Assembly: GCA_028554645.1 (NCBI GenBank)
Contig: JAQOOI010000074.1
Location: 620,001-684,000 of the forward strand
Source of the DNA: Omphalotus guepiniiformis
Taxonomy: Eukaryota; Basidiomycota; Agaricomycetes; Agaricales; Omphalotaceae
Length of the DNA stretch: 64,000 nucleotides
Direction: 5' to 3'
This document shows positions 1 through 11,887 of the stretch, piece after piece; the stretch's first letter is position 1; the number at the start of each line of letters is the position of its first letter. The notes beneath the pieces are model-generated. The model was given only the letters and a program-made list of their open reading frames with translations. It had not been told where the DNA came from and searched no databases. A program made the translations under genes and the position numbers.

Positions 1-1041
1 GTGGCAACTGAAGCGTCCGAATCAGTTGTTTTGTCCTGCTATTATTCATCAGGGTAGAAAAAACACTGACTAAGAACAAAGGGCTCACGACCCTTCCCCT
101 TATCATCTTCCAGAGCCGCACGTAACGTCTCGCCCCTGAGAGAAAAATTGTCTTCAGCCTTAACATCTAGTGCACGTACGGCTAAGCCGAGGATCATAGC
201 AGCTTTGACACCAAGCGAATGAGTTTGAGTCGTGGTATAGATGACCATATCTTCTAGTCTTGTCTCCGGATGATTAACCTTGTACGCGGAGCGAGCCGCA
301 ACCACTGCGACTAGAGCCCCCTCAGACGCTGTATTCTGTATGCACAAAGTTAGAGCTCGTCACATATATACGGAAGAACACATATACTTGGAAACATCCG
401 CCACCTATTCCGGAAGAATTCAGGAAGGAAGGGCTTAAACCGAACATTTGAGCTGCCCAATCCAGTACGATCGTCTCCAGCTCGGTACATGATGGACTGG
501 CAGTCCACTACGCAAACTTCAAGTCAGAGGACCGTTCTTCTGCAACAACGAAAGAACATTCACATTGAAGCCAGGATTGCTTACGCTGCTGGCGTACAAA
601 TCACCAATCAGCCCCTCGAATGAGAATCCTGCTGGGAAGTAAGCAAAGAACGATGGATGTTGCCAATGGGTATATCCTAGACTTCAATCAGAAAGGAAAT
701 GCGCTCCGACATGCATATGTCATACCTGGGACGATATATTTCTGATAATCGTCTGCGATCAATGAGAAATCCTCCCCGGTCTCAGGAGTAGCCGCTGTGA
801 AAGATGTAACATCGGGAAACGAATCAGGCGGGAAATAAACGTACAAGGCAGCAATGGACGAAGATATCCAGGTTCTACATCCGGTAGCACAGTAAACTTG
901 GATTCCTTCAGGGAGTAATAATAATCGCAGATGCGGTCGATGGCTTGATAACCAGCTTTTCTGAACCTTTTATGCGGGATTGTCAATGCAAGACAAAGAG
1001 GGTTTGTGATGCCAGTCGAAAACCCACTGCTCGATATCCAT
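1..1041 (-). CDS. Aromatic-L-amino-acid decarboxylase (PLP-dependent group II), 3' end outside window
   Basis: Removes the carboxyl group from aromatic amino acids (tryptophan, tyrosine or DOPA type) using pyridoxal phosphate; expected in the cytosol. Reading leftwards from the ATG at 1041, the spliced exons give the family N-terminus (MDIEQ-FRKAGYQAIDRICDYY), the VEPGYLRPLLP segment, an IADDYQK block, the GYTHWQHPSFFAYFP substrate-pocket motif, the NPGFNW/TELE block, and then the stretch 347-80 ending in PFVL. Introns include about 1027-968 and several near 700-650, 540-500 and 390-340. The PLP lysine and C-terminal half lie beyond position 1. The acceptor after PFVL, near 20-40, is unclear to me. 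The gene is divergent from TFIIIA across 357 bp. Substrate cannot be told from this part; basidiomycete homologues include tryptophan decarboxylases. Confidence 0.85.
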
Positions 1042-1398
1042 TTCAAACAAAGTTGTACGAGCAAGTTCTTATACACTGGAGTGCTGAGTGAAGGAGAATG
1101 TTCAGCAGTGTTGTTAGAAAACAACAATTGATAAAAACCCACACATCAAATGTAAAAGTAGCCAGGCCCCCACCACTTGCGCTCTGTTACATCTTCATTG
1201 GGGGACCTATATCCCTATCCGTGTCAAGGAATTGCTTTAGCTTCCAGTTCTATTAAAGCCTCGTCATGAAATATAAAAAGGCCAGCTGCAGCCTGAATAC
1301 AATTCGAAGTCATGAAAGGAGCACCCAAGGAGCACCGGACCGGATCACCCGAAAGGAACGAAAAAAAATTGATATGTATGAAACTTGAAGTAAACGCA
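1042..1398. promoter_or_regulatory. Divergent intergenic region between decarboxylase and TFIIIA
   Basis: A 357-bp spacer between two divergent starts, so it should hold both promoters. I see no clear TATA box or known binding site. An in-frame ATG at 1312 could extend TFIIIA by 29 residues. Confidence 0.5.
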
Positions 1399-3226
1399 AT
1401 GGCGGCCACCTCCCCAGTACTGACTGCCATCCAGTCCAGCAGTGTCCTTGGAAAACGAAAAGTATCTCAAATATCATCTTATGTCCTACATCTTGCTTCT
1501 AGTCCAGAGCCTTTAGCTGGTCCTTCTGATTCTGAATTCGAGTTCTTGTCTGAGGCGTCGTGCAACAACTTAATTCAACACCCAGCACCAGTAACAAAAA
1601 AGCCAATACTTGTCAATGGCAAGTTGGTTGCTTCAGATACCAAGAAAAGATACCAATGCACCTTTGATGGTTGCGACAAGTCGTACACGAAGCCTTCACG
1701 TTTAGAAGAGCATGAACGATCTCATACAGGACAAGTGCGTACGATTTGTATATCGTGTTCAGCAGCTTTAGTGACTTGTCCTTAGCGACCCTTTGTATGC
1801 AACACTTGCAATAAATCGTACCTGCGAGAGACTCATCTTCAAGCTCATGCTCGTAGCCATCTCCCTGACACCGAGAAGCCCCTTCTTTGCCCAATACCAG
1901 AGTGTGCCAAAAGGTTTTGGACTAATCAGCATTTGCGCGCACATGTAAAGTGGCATAATGGAGCTAAACCTTTCAAGGTGGGATATCCTGATATGTTTGA
2001 ACAACACTTCCTTGCCCGTACTGAAATTCATACTGATATAGTGCACGCAACCTGATTGTGACGAAGCTTTCGCAAAACATCATCAATTGCGTTCACACTT
2101 GTGTACTGCTCATGCACCTCCTGGTACGAAACCCTATCAGTGCTCTCATGAAGGCTGCACGAAGTCTTTCTCAACTAACCAACATCTACGCACCCACTTA
2201 CGGGTGCATAATGGTAAAACACCAGTTTTAGTATTACTTTTTGCATCGCGTTTTGATGGTTTTGACTTAGATAAACGATACACATGCGTGCAAACTGATT
2301 GTCTGCCCACACCCGACCGCCCAGCAGTCTTCTATCAGACATGGACTGCTCTGCAACACCACATCCGTACTGCCCACCCGCCCACATGTACTCATCCCTC
2401 GTGTAACGGACGGAGCTTCGCATCGCAGAAGGGGCTCCGTGCCCACCAGAAGCTTCATCAGCAGCGAGACGAGGAGGCACAGTTAGACGCTCTCAGGTCG
2501 GACGACGAAGAAGACGAATCTGATCTGCCTCCAAGAAAGAAACGGAGAGGTGGTGAATACGGTCGAGATTGGAAATGCGAAGTGGATGGTTGTGAAAAGG
2601 ATTTCAAATCAGTACGTTTCTTCTCTGTGTAAGCATAATGAGCAGTCTCTTAAAAGCTCATACGTTGATAGAGCAAAGCCTTGATGGTACACAATAAAGT
2701 CACCCATCTCGGCCGCAGAGACTTTGTCTGTCCTCATGAAAGTTGCTCACGCGCGTTCGGATACAAACACCTCCTTCAGCGACACCTTGCCAAACTACAT
2801 CAGACACACTCTGGTTCCGGGCACTCGTCTTTTGAACATGACGGCAACGACGACGCTGATTCTGAGTCATCTGATAGCGAAAGTCCAGTTCACAAGAACA
2901 TTTCCTCGATGTTATCCATTGACGCTATCACTGGTAGTGCATATGCCGCCCGCGCGAAGGAACGAGGTCAAAGTGGAAAGGCTTTACGGTGCCCTTATCC
3001 ACATCTCTCAGACATCAAAATCATTTCATGTGCAATGCAAGGAGCAGCAGAAAGTGGTCCCTCTACTAATAGCCACGAGGGCTTGTCCGATGCAGCTGAT
3101 TGTGATTATTTTTTCAGTCGTGCGTACGATTTGCGCCGACATCTTCGTGCTGTGCATGAGGTTGAAGCGGGAAAAGAGAGTGTAGATGTATGGGTAGCCG
3201 TACAAAAGAATAGATCGAGAGGTTGA
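1399..3226 (+). CDS. Transcription factor IIIA (multi C2H2 zinc finger)
   Basis: Binds the internal control region of 5S rRNA genes for RNA polymerase III and often 5S rRNA itself; nuclear. Exons 1399-1734, 1786-1977, 2042-2213, 2271-2611 and 2672-3226 give 531 residues. About 84 residues of N-terminal tail precede a run of C2H2 fingers (for example YQCTFDGCDKSY...H-X3-H). Nine clear fingers are visible, the sixth being irregular, and a tenth degenerate one lies near the C-terminus (DYFFSRAYDLRRHLRAVH). An acidic stretch and a KKRR-type basic patch separate fingers 7 and 8, as in fungal TFIIIA. The intron 2214-2270 is in frame and could be mistaken for coding. I chose ATG 1399 because it has G at -3 and +4; ATGs at 1312 and 1378 are alternatives. 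Confidence 0.88.
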
Positions 3227-3359
3227 GTTTGGGATGCTTGTATACCTCTTGCTCTGCTGTGTTTACTTTACTTTTGCTATCTGTTCCGATGTTGCCTGGC
3301 CATTGCTGTTACACTCGCCTATGGATATAATCATGTTGATTCAGTTCGATATTTGAATA

Positions 3360-4748
3360 TCAGCCCTTCCACCAGTTGTCATACGAGGCACTTGCGTTGA
3401 TACCCTAATAACGAGGGAATAGAAGTAAATATATGCAGACGGGGAGAGACGAGGAAGAGAAGTACCATCGTGATAAACCCAGCAAGACCTTGATTAAGGA
3501 CTCCACCAAGCAGCTCCAGCTTGAATACAGGATTGTAATGTCCCTCTGGACCAACCGAGTCCTCAAAGATATTTAACGCGTCTCGCCAATTGCGAGTGCG
3601 GCCATAGGTATTTCGAATGGGGTTTTCGACGTAGGGGTACATCTAGAGCAGCATTGTAGGTGTTACGACTTTTCAGCGTGTTGAGTAATACATACCTTGT
3701 CAATCTGAAGGTTTACTTCATCATCAAAGAAAAATTGGCCAACGTGGGCAAGATTGCCACCATCGAATGTACCATTAGGGAGAGGCTTCCAATCGGTAAA
3801 AACTTTCGTGTGGATGTGCGTAGCACGACCAGTGTAGTACCCAGGGAAGATGGCTTGAAACAGATAAACATAAATGATGCGATGAGTAGAGGAAATAAGG
3901 CTTACTGGTAAATTTAGCCACACCATTAATATCGGTAGGCCAAGCACCACGCAACCACTTTTCCTCAGGCTTTGTGCGAGGAAATGCAGAAAGTAGTTGG
4001 CTGCGTTTTCCACCAACCTGGGGCTTCTCATCCCTCAACTCAGGACGAGGCTCTGGGTGACCGGCGTAATGACCGGTTGAATTAGCATGCCAGATATCGA
4101 CAAGGACATTAGGCATAGGTTGACATGTGTTAACATCAATAACGCCTATATCCAGGAACTTAGTAATTCAAGTCGGTCAGATGTCCCATCAAACGGAATT
4201 TTTAGTTAACGACTTACTGTTAGAAGACCTATCTGATATTCCGCAATATTCTGTCTTATCGGATGTCCGGCTTTGTGGTAGTAAGGCCCTTCCGTTACTA
4301 CGGGAGCTGCAGTAGAAATGTCAGGATGGAATTCGTACATGAAGCTTCATTCAGCTGAACGTACTTAGAACGCAAGTGTTGTTGAGCATGTGCGTCTCCT
4401 CGACAGGAGTGCATTCCATGTATTGCTTGTCCTTGCTCTGCTCTATGGCCTGGTAGGCAAAGAGATCCTCGCCTTCGAGCATATGGGGTCTTCCTGCTCC
4501 AAGTACAGCTTGAGACCATGCTCGCTTCCGAGCTGCAGTGAACTCTGCAACCGCCGGTGCACACTACAACCAATATAATTGTCAGTGTGGGAGCAAGGAA
4601 CTGAAAATGGACAATTTACATAGTACGCAGCGGCCTGCAACGCCCTTTGAGATTCGATCTCTTCATTAGACTTGGGTTCGCGATGAGCGAGAGCAAAATG
4701 AGTTGAGGACACAAATGCCAGCAAGACGAGCAGATGCCGGCGGAACAT
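3360..4748 (-). CDS. Secreted intradiol ring-cleavage dioxygenase
   Basis: Fe(III) enzyme cleaving catechol-type rings between the two hydroxyls (catechol or hydroxyquinol type); secreted fungal members act on lignin-derived aromatics. The ATG at 4748 starts a 21-22 residue signal peptide (MFRRHLLVLLAFVSSTHFALA). The mature part has the TEGPYY motif, DVNTCQPMPNVLVDIWHAN-type core, and IFPGYYTGRATHIHTKV, which supplies Tyr and two His iron ligands. Exon 1 is 4748-4620 and exon 2 starts at 4563. The last intron is 3465-3405, after which 14 codons (GINASASYDNWWKG) lead to a stop at 3360. Convergent with TFIIIA. A TATA-like box lies about 50 bp upstream of the ATG. Family is certain; substrate is not. 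Confidence 0.9.
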
Positions 4749-4795
4749 TGGAAGTATCGGATGGTTAAGTCTTTAAATCAAGTGAAGGCTCGAGT

Positions 4796-4803
4796 CTTAT
4801 ATA
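4796..4803 (-). promoter_or_regulatory. TATA-like box upstream of intradiol dioxygenase
   Basis: The minus strand reads TATATAAG, 48-55 bp upstream of the ATG at 4748. Position and sequence fit a TATA element; inferred from sequence only. Confidence 0.5.
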
Positions 4804-5390
4804 GACCGAATATGGCGCAATAGCCGTGTCCTTGAGCTTCGGGAGGCGCGATCGCTTTAGCTTCTTGCAAGAGATAAAGCTAATGTCTGACCTAAAAAGG
4901 CCTGGATCAGGAGTTCTCCACACGGAACATACCCTAACATACCCCACAAAATATTGTTTCGGAAAATCTAGAGTACGCATCACCTGTTTATGAGCTTCTT
5001 CTGCGCGATGAAAGCGGTCCATGTACCCAATGCGGCTTGGCTTTACCAGGCTCTACCTCGCCGAAAGAATTTTCTCTGAGCGTGAAAACATTTTTCCGCT
5101 TCCCTGTGCTCAAGAGCAGAAGCTTGAAGTTCCGGCGGGAATATATCCTTGAAGATGGCATATTCAATATTGAAGGTCTGGTACCCTCTGCAATTTCATG
5201 AATGGCGCTTCAACGATACGAGCAGGCGAGGCAAGAGACACTCGAGTCTAAGTCTTGCTGGGAATCTTTTGGGCGATTGTTGTCACGTGCTTCCTACGCG
5301 CTTCGCGTCGCTCAGAGAACAATAGATTGAGCAATTGCAACCCTCTTTATTACTTACTTACAACAATTGATTCAATGTTCTTCACATTGG

Positions 5391-5398
5391 TATAAAAA
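5391..5398 (+). promoter_or_regulatory. TATA-like box of the coiled-coil/proline-rich gene
   Basis: TATAAAAA lies about 98 bp upstream of the ATG at 5489, at a plausible distance for a fungal core promoter. Confidence 0.45.
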
Positions 5399-5488
5399 TC
5401 CATTTCTCTTCACCTATCTTCCCAATTCAAACCAATTGTCTTTTAGGTTATACCTTCCTCGATTTGATATCTTCGGTTGAACGATCTC

Positions 5489-8450
5489 ATGACAGGTAAG
5501 CCCGATGCTTCATGTACTGACCTCATGTTGATGGTATTATGTTTGCATAGACGCATATTTTATGAATCCTCTGGATGGCGGTGACCCGACTTCTATTCCT
5601 CTAAGAACCTCGATGGGTTCTTCTCGCAGGACTTCGATGGAGACGCGCACTAGCTCCCATCGGTCGAATTCGACTCGACTGACGGAACGTAAGCAATCAA
5701 GCTCAAGCAAAGAACTTGCCATGCTCCTTACCCTAGAAAAGAGTGCAAATCAAACTTTACGACTGGCCCTTGAAGAAACCCAAAAAGAGGTGGCGGCGCA
5801 AAGGCGTCGTGCAGAGGAAGCAGAGACAAACTTACTTGAAGTTACTTCTGGCTTTGTGAAAGCCAATAACGAGAGACTTGCTGCGCTCCAAGAAGCAGCC
5901 AGAGCAGTGGAGGAACTTGAGTGAGTGTTGCTCGCCAAATCTGAAGCAATGTTCAATGAGACATTGTTCATAGGTTATATCGTGCGCAGCTGCGTGCAGC
6001 ACAGAGAGAGATTGACAAAGCAAGGGATATGGTAAGGGAGATTGATATACGACGAGTGCGGGCTGAGGATGAAGCTGCCAAATACAAGAAGAGCACTAGG
6101 AAGCTCAACGAAGAGAGGCTTGTGAGCTTGGCTCGTGAGGAAGGGCGGAGGCAAGGCTTTGAGGAAGGCATGCAGAGAGCCAGGGCTGAAGCCGGACTAT
6201 TTGACCTGGATGTGGAACGTTATGTGACACCACGCCCTCACCACCGACTCGATCCTCCAGCAGTTTTTCCAGACGACGATTTCTACGATGACGAGAGCAG
6301 ATCTGACTCTCAACGAGATACCCAATCCTCTCCTGACCCTTTCTCGGAGCATATGCCTCAACCCTTGCCCACAGAGCCACCTAATACTCGCAGTCCCCCG
6401 CCTCCACCACCACGTACGGACGAACAAACCTCTCCACTTCCTATACCTACACCCTTACCTCCACGTGCGCCTAGTAGAACAGACGGCGACATTCATCCTG
6501 TAATCATTCACAATATCCCTTCTTCTCCCCGCCATCCACACACCCCTATTCCGCCGGATGGCATGATTCCACTTCTTGACAGTGATTCGCGTATTCGACT
6601 TCCGCCTTCTCATGAATTGGGGCCTATGCCTCCCATTGTAGAAGCTTCCCCGTCACCTTCGCAGCGAAATCTGGAGGAACCAAAGATCGTACCTCCACCG
6701 GGAACATACAATACCAATGCCTACATGATGCCTTCTGGGTCGCAACCACATCATCATCATCATCATCATTCAAACTATCATCAATCCTCCCCAGAATCAA
6801 ACTCTACTACTATATCTCAGTTCGACATGTTAAACAATCCTTACATTGCGAAGCACAGTCCAATGAGTGCTATAGAAGAGGTTGCTAGTGGATTCACTAG
6901 CCCGAATCCGCCATCCATGCATGGAGGGCAAGACCTTCACCGAAATACATCTGTAGTAAGTAGTTGTATACAAACGTTTCAAGGGTCAACTAAGCCCTTT
7001 TCGTAGCGCAGTGCAGCATCGAGCCATCGGTCCCGCACCCCGACACAAAATTATAGGACGCCTCGTGCAAGGGAAGAGCAATTACCAGATCTGTCCTATC
7101 AGTCAACAGGTGGCAGTCGAGGGGTCAGCCGTAAGGCTTCCACGGTGTGTACTTGTTCCGTATTTTGCACCACTCGCAATCTGATTATCTCTGCAGCCAA
7201 ATATCAACTCTAGGCAAGCAACAAAAACTCCGCCAGCCCCAAGTCCTCAGAATTACGAGGATATATATGCTAGACCCTTCTCACCGCCTGGTAATAATAT
7301 ATATACCAATCCTCATTACCAAAGCAGTGCAGAGCCTAGTCTGCGTCATGCGACCTCAATGGTGAGCAACCTACGCAGTATGACCTCTTCTTTCGTTTTT
7401 ACCCCGAAGTCTCTAGCGCAGCATTGGCGATCCATACGCTACACAGACACCGGCTCAGAGAAATAGGCCGCCGTATGCGGCTGATAAACCCCCGCCGTTC
7501 ATGCCGCCAGAGCAATCTCATGCGAACCTGGCTCGTACTTCTCCGGATACGACCAGGACTCTCGGGCGCAAGGCTTCTTTGGCAAGTTGTTTCGTATACT
7601 CCGCTGACACTTGTGTAATGACTGTTGATTAGGCTAGCGCAGGCTCGAGTAGTCACACACTGGCGGGAAGGTATCCGACTCAAACATCTCCTGCGGTGCC
7701 TTCAAGTGGAATGTCCACTACGTTAGTACCCGATGACCTTGCACCTATCGACACCCACTCCTCCCGGAATTCTGAGAGCAGTGGGGCCGAAATAGGCGTA
7801 AGCATTCACTCACCGGTTAGTTGCTTCTGCTGCCATGACATACTAGTCTTTTGATATATAATCAGACACCACCAGGCTCAGCTCGAAGCGCAAATGAAGA
7901 GATTCCGCAACGTCCGTTTAACGAGTTTCTCAGTCCATTAGATGCGCAAAGGCCTCTACCAATGCCGGATACGACCCGACCGGAACAGTCAGCCCCGCTT
8001 CCCACTGCGCCTTTCGGAACGAATCCCACCATTGGTACTCCCATACCGATGAACAACGGAATTTTCATACCGTCGAGCTTCAGTTCATCCCCGACCATAG
8101 GCCCCGCTCGACTTTCGTCACCCAGGAGTAGGCCGAGTGAAGTTCCTGGGCCCTCCCTCAGCCCTAATGTCGGCAGCGGCAACGGCAACGGAGCTTTTAT
8201 GCCTGGTAGCTTTGCCCTTGCACCTGGCTCTCCGTCATCCACTAATCAACCTCCAGTCATTCCTGACCCGTCTTTGCTTGGTCCAGCGGACTCTGATTCG
8301 GAATCAGAGGATCCTGTGTCTTCGGGAATGAACAGCGAAGCGAATACTCTGACTACGCCCCCTTCTCGTGGTCGCGGTTTGCCTCAAGTACAAGCTTCGG
8401 CTCGAGGAAAGGGCAGAGGACGTGGGACAGCGAAGAAAAAGCGACGTTGA
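5489..8450 (+). CDS. Coiled-coil, proline/serine-rich protein of unknown function
   Basis: Not a family I recognise. Exons 5489-5495, 5551-5920, 5974-6955, 7007-7144, 7197-7361, 7417-7581, 7633-7797 and 7866-8450 sum to 2577 nt, 858 residues. Exon 1 is only 7 nt (ATGACAG). Residues about 65-230 form a charged Glu/Arg/Ala-rich coiled coil. The rest is disordered: runs of proline, a run of seven histidines near 6751-6771, many Ser-Pro sites, and a C-terminal basic RG-rich tail ending GTAKKKRR that looks like a nuclear signal. The intron 7582-7632 uses a GC donor (GCAAGT). The intron after exon 7 could start at 7798 (GTAAGC) or 7816 (GTTAGT), both in frame. Convergent with SPP2. Confidence 0.75.
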
Positions 8451-8691
8451 GTTCCGTTTTGGAAAATATCTTGTACTTTGATTTATTCGGACGGTGTCCC
8501 CGTTGAACTTGAACTTGAAATAAATGCATTACACAATATTTGCTGCTACAGTCGCGAGACACTTATTATTTAACTCTAAGGCTACATAAAGCCAGGGGCG
8601 AACAGTAACCCTCCTAATGGTAATGATACATAAGATTAGGACTACGAACACAACTGTAATCCGATCTGAACACCTCTCTACATTCCCAAAT

Positions 8692-10041
8692 TCAATAATC
8701 ATCGCGCCTCCTCTCAGAATCTCGGCGATAACTACGGTCGGACTTCTCTCGACCTCGCTCTCTGTCTCTCTCTTTATCCCGTTTCCTATCTCTGTCCGAT
8801 TCTCGATCCCTATCGCGGTCATAACCATACTCCCGGTCCCTTCTGCTGGAAGACCGTCCATCAGGCGAGCTTCGCCTGGATGAGACTCTCGATTCCCTTC
8901 GGGGAGAGGTCGATCGTTCCCGCCGCCTTTCCTTGTCCCTATTCCTATTATTATCCCCTCTCTTATCATCAATAATGTTCCCATCCTTGTCCTTCTTGAC
9001 CACAGGAACATATCGTCGCTCAGGCCGTTTATTCCCTCTATGATTGTGGTTGCTCCCATCGTCAAAAACCTCCATCTCCTTGGCGCCAATTCCCAACAAT
9101 GCCGGGCGCGCTTCAGGAATATAAGGCTGAATCATACCCTGTCCCTTCCGTGACGCAGCAGTTCCTTCTTTCCACCCCATCCCCCGCAACATGGCGGCAC
9201 CGAACTGAGAAACAGGTACACGGCTATAATCATCAAGGGTGGCCGATTCCGGAAGCTCGTCAACATCTTGTTTGTAGGCGTCCGCCTCTGACAACGCCGG
9301 TATGACGCCGATCTGAGGACCTTCAACCACCTCACCATTCGCCTCCGATAGTAGAGCACGCAAAGCTCGTTGATCCTCTGTTTCCTCTACCTTTGCGACA
9401 AGTTCTTCCTCCTTCTTAATCGAGACCTCCTCCATTTCAGCATCCCCCGTCTCCAGTTTTACAAATTCTTCCTTCTTCCGAATCTGCAGTCCAGATAAGA
9501 CTGGTCCAATATTTATCGTATCTTTTGTTCCAAGGCCACCAACGCTGCCATCGGAACCGGTCTTTTGTGCTCGTGCAGATTCAGGGACAAATTGCCCTAC
9601 CGTTCTCCTTCTACGAGCCGCTTCACGCCAGTCACGGTTTTTAAGCGCAGGTATGACCAGGGGACCCTGAGGTGCCTTCTTGGGTTTAAGCCTACGAAGA
9701 ACATTGTTGTTTCGAGCTTTTGTGAGTTGAGACAGCTGTGTGGGCAATGGCGAGGAATGGACACACCGTTCAACTCCAAATTGATCAAAACCAGTTACAA
9801 GTTCATCTTGATCCTCTTCATCTTCCTCATCGCTATCCAGATCCTGGGTATACGGTCTCGGAGAAGATGTATTACTACGAGCAAGAGGGCTTCCTGGAGT
9901 AGATTCATTTACCAGGTGACGGGGTAAAGATGGGACCTTAAATGATGAGCCACTATCAGAGTCAGGCCCTGAAGATGTAGCTCTTGATACGGGTGTTGGC
10001 CTGCGTACAGTGAAGGACACCTTTTGAGCAGACGAGGACAT
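8692..10041 (-). CDS. SPP2: Pre-mRNA-splicing factor SPP2 / GPKOW-type G-patch protein
   Basis: Spliceosomal cofactor that recruits and stimulates the DEAH helicase Prp2 before the first catalytic step; nuclear. Single-exon frame of 449 residues from the ATG at 10041. The N-terminal half is acidic and disordered with a VSFTVRRPTP start. A G-patch-like region around residues 268-320 reads VPVSQFGAAMLRGMGWKEG, then GLGxG-like ALLGIGAKEME. The C-terminal third is strongly RS/RD/RE-rich, typical of splicing proteins. It shares a 123-bp divergent promoter with ISA2. The assignment rests on the G-patch plus the YVPVVKKD-type segment; another G-patch splicing protein is the main alternative. Confidence 0.8.
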   Translation of the reverse strand: MSSSAQKVSFTVRRPTPVSRATSSGPDSDSGSSFKVPSLPRHLVNESTPGSPLARSNTSSPRPYTQDLDSDEEDEEDQDELVTGFDQFGVERCVHSSPLPTQLSQLTKARNNNVLRRLKPKKAPQGPLVIPALKNRDWREAARRRRTVGQFVPESARAQKTGSDGSVGGLGTKDTINIGPVLSGLQIRKKEEFVKLETGDAEMEEVSIKKEEELVAKVEETEDQRALRALLSEANGEVVEGPQIGVIPALSEADAYKQDVDELPESATLDDYSRVPVSQFGAAMLRGMGWKEGTAASRKGQGMIQPYIPEARPALLGIGAKEMEVFDDGSNHNHRGNKRPERRYVPVVKKDKDGNIIDDKRGDNNRNRDKERRRERSTSPRRESRVSSRRSSPDGRSSSRRDREYGYDRDRDRESDRDRKRDKERDRERGREKSDRSYRRDSERRRDDY

Positions 10042-10164
10042 GGTGGTCTGTGTTCTAAAGGAAAGTTAAATTACAATAATAATGACTTGGTAAAGCCATA
10101 GCCAAACATGGTCAAGCTATCCGGCCCGTAGAACCGGAGCGTGCAAACTCTGTTACCTACCGTC
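10042..10164. promoter_or_regulatory. Short bidirectional promoter between SPP2 and ISA2
   Basis: Only 123 bp separate the two divergent start codons, so the genes probably share promoter elements. No TATA box is evident. Confidence 0.5.
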
Positions 10165-10873
10165 ATGGCTTTCAGATTTGCTTCTCGTACTCTACCACAT
10201 TTCTCGCAGGTCCTCAAGTTACACTCACGGTATGGCTCTACAAGCCTACCACGCTGGACCTTGAAGACACCTGCTTCCTTCTATTCAATGTCGGCTCCTC
10301 GGGGGACTGCTTTCACTCAGCATCTACCGTCTTCTCCGACCGAATTATTATCTACGCCGTCCCCGGAATACCTGGAACAAGAGGAGATTGACGTAGAACT
10401 ACTTCCTTCCGAGCAGGCAAAGGTTATTATAACGGATCGGGCTGCCGAGGCATGAATATCTTCCTCGAGTTCATGTACTGAGTGTTGAAAGTACCGGTTT
10501 TTAGCAATTACGCAAGATTTCTGAGAGAGAGAAGGACGCAGATGCTGCTCTTAGAATAGCAGTCGAATCTGGGGGATGTCATGGATACCAGTACAAAATG
10601 GAGCTTGCGAAGAGTCGGTCCCCCGATGATTAGTAAGTGCTTAAATCATTGATCATTTGGAGCGACTAATTGATATTTTGCTGCAGTCATTTTACACATC
10701 CCAATATCAAACCTTCGAACATACTTGTCGACGCTGTCTCGCTATCTCTCTTGAATGGTTCAACGATAGACTTTGCGACAGAACTTATTGGAAGCAGCTT
10801 CAGAGTGTCGGAGAACCCGCACGCTAAAGGCAGCGGGTGCGGTTGTGGCGTTAGCTGGGAGTTGAAGTCATAG
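10165..10873 (+). CDS. ISA2: Mitochondrial iron-sulfur assembly protein ISA2 (A-type carrier)
   Basis: A-type Fe-S carrier needed for [4Fe-4S] cluster formation in mitochondria, acting with ISA1 and IBA57. Exons 10165-10449, 10505-10632 and 10687-10873 give 199 residues. The N-terminus is rich in Arg/Ser without acids (MAFRFASRTLPHFSQ), fitting a mitochondrial targeting peptide. The HesB-like core starts at KVIITDRAAEQLRKI and carries the three conserved cysteines: ESGGCHGYQY and GSGCGCGVSWEL at the C-terminus. The first intron, 10450-10504, begins GCATGA, so the reading only works with a GC-AG splice; an unspliced read stops after GAG-GCA. Start chosen at the ATG that opens the targeting peptide. 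Confidence 0.9.
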
Positions 10874-11887
10874 TATCCTGTCTCAGGTTTCGTTTATTGC
10901 CTCCATATATAACTGTCTAATGGGATACATATTTTTCTATCGGGAAGGAATTCAAAAAGAGAGCTTTGTCATCTCCAAGTTCACGACGAAGGATCTGGGT
11001 TGCGAAGTATTGGGTCGAACGGTGCAAAGTACCGCGTGATATTTAGGCGAGACGGGGCTGGCAGGCTACGAATTCTGACTATTGCGTGGCTTTCAACAAC
11101 ATGACTTCTCGCAAGCAACTCTGCTCGCCTACACCACGAGTTCCTCAACAGGCTCGCATCTCCAGCGTGCTATCGTCCACCACTAGTTTACTGCTACGGC
11201 CCTATTTCCCATATCTTGCATGCTGCCGCTTGGGCCATTTATCGAAGAGAGTCGAGGATGGTGACTAGTAATCATGAAAGCAGCGAACATGGACAGGTGA
11301 GTTGCATGGTTCACAATATAGGAGCTCGATGATTCTGTTTAGTGCTCGCAAGGGCGTGTTCTGGGAATGCGTCGAGGGATTCAGATGGCTATGGCACTAT
11401 ATTGTCATTCACAAGGGCGTGATAGTAAACGAATATGAACAGTGGTCCAGTTGATAATGTTCCTAATTGGACCCATGTCGGGTACATGATTTACTTCCTT
11501 CAATTGCATAAACTCGAAGTTCCATAATGTTCGTTAACATTGTTTTCCTATAAGTAGGAATCCTCTGTGTGGGCGTCGATTCTGAAATTCAGTTCTGGTA
11601 CTACGCGTAAGTATTTGTGGCGTTGATATACTTACGGAAATTTCTGATCAAGGTTACGGGATAGCCAGATCGCAACGACAAATTGAGCAATGAATTAAAG
11701 TTTGCATTCCAGTCTAATCCGACATTACGCTCGAATGTGTGCAGATCGGAAATCGCCACTTTCACAGTCACAGAAGTACAGTGACGAGTCGGCGCTCAGT
11801 CACTGACACTCAGATATATAAATGTGGATGCTTCGTCTGTTTAGTGGGTTTCATAGTGGTTAGCCCTCATCCATTAACGTTTCAAGG
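10874..11887. other. Intergenic, no gene seen
   Basis: About 1 kb between ISA2 and the Myb-like gene. Open frames here (for example 11086-11268) show no codon structure or family match. A TATA-like TATATAAA sits at 11815-11822, about 70 bp before the next ATG. Confidence 0.5.
11815..11822 (+). promoter_or_regulatory. TATA-like box of the Myb-like gene
   Basis: TATATAAA 66-73 bp upstream of the ATG at 11888. Confidence 0.45.

Larger units (their letters stand above)
4749..5488. other. Divergent intergenic region, no gene seen
   Basis: 740 bp between the dioxygenase start and the next plus-strand gene. It holds the TATA-like elements of both genes. Short open frames here, such as 4765-5022 on the minus strand, show no family features. 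Confidence 0.5.

Noticed and set aside
6751..6771. CAT run (seven His) as a microsatellite
   Set aside because: It lies inside a supported coding exon and is too short to call a separate repeat feature.
7862..8242. 126-codon minus-strand Gly/Leu-rich frame
   Set aside because: Antisense of the Pro/Ser-rich last exon of the coiled-coil gene.
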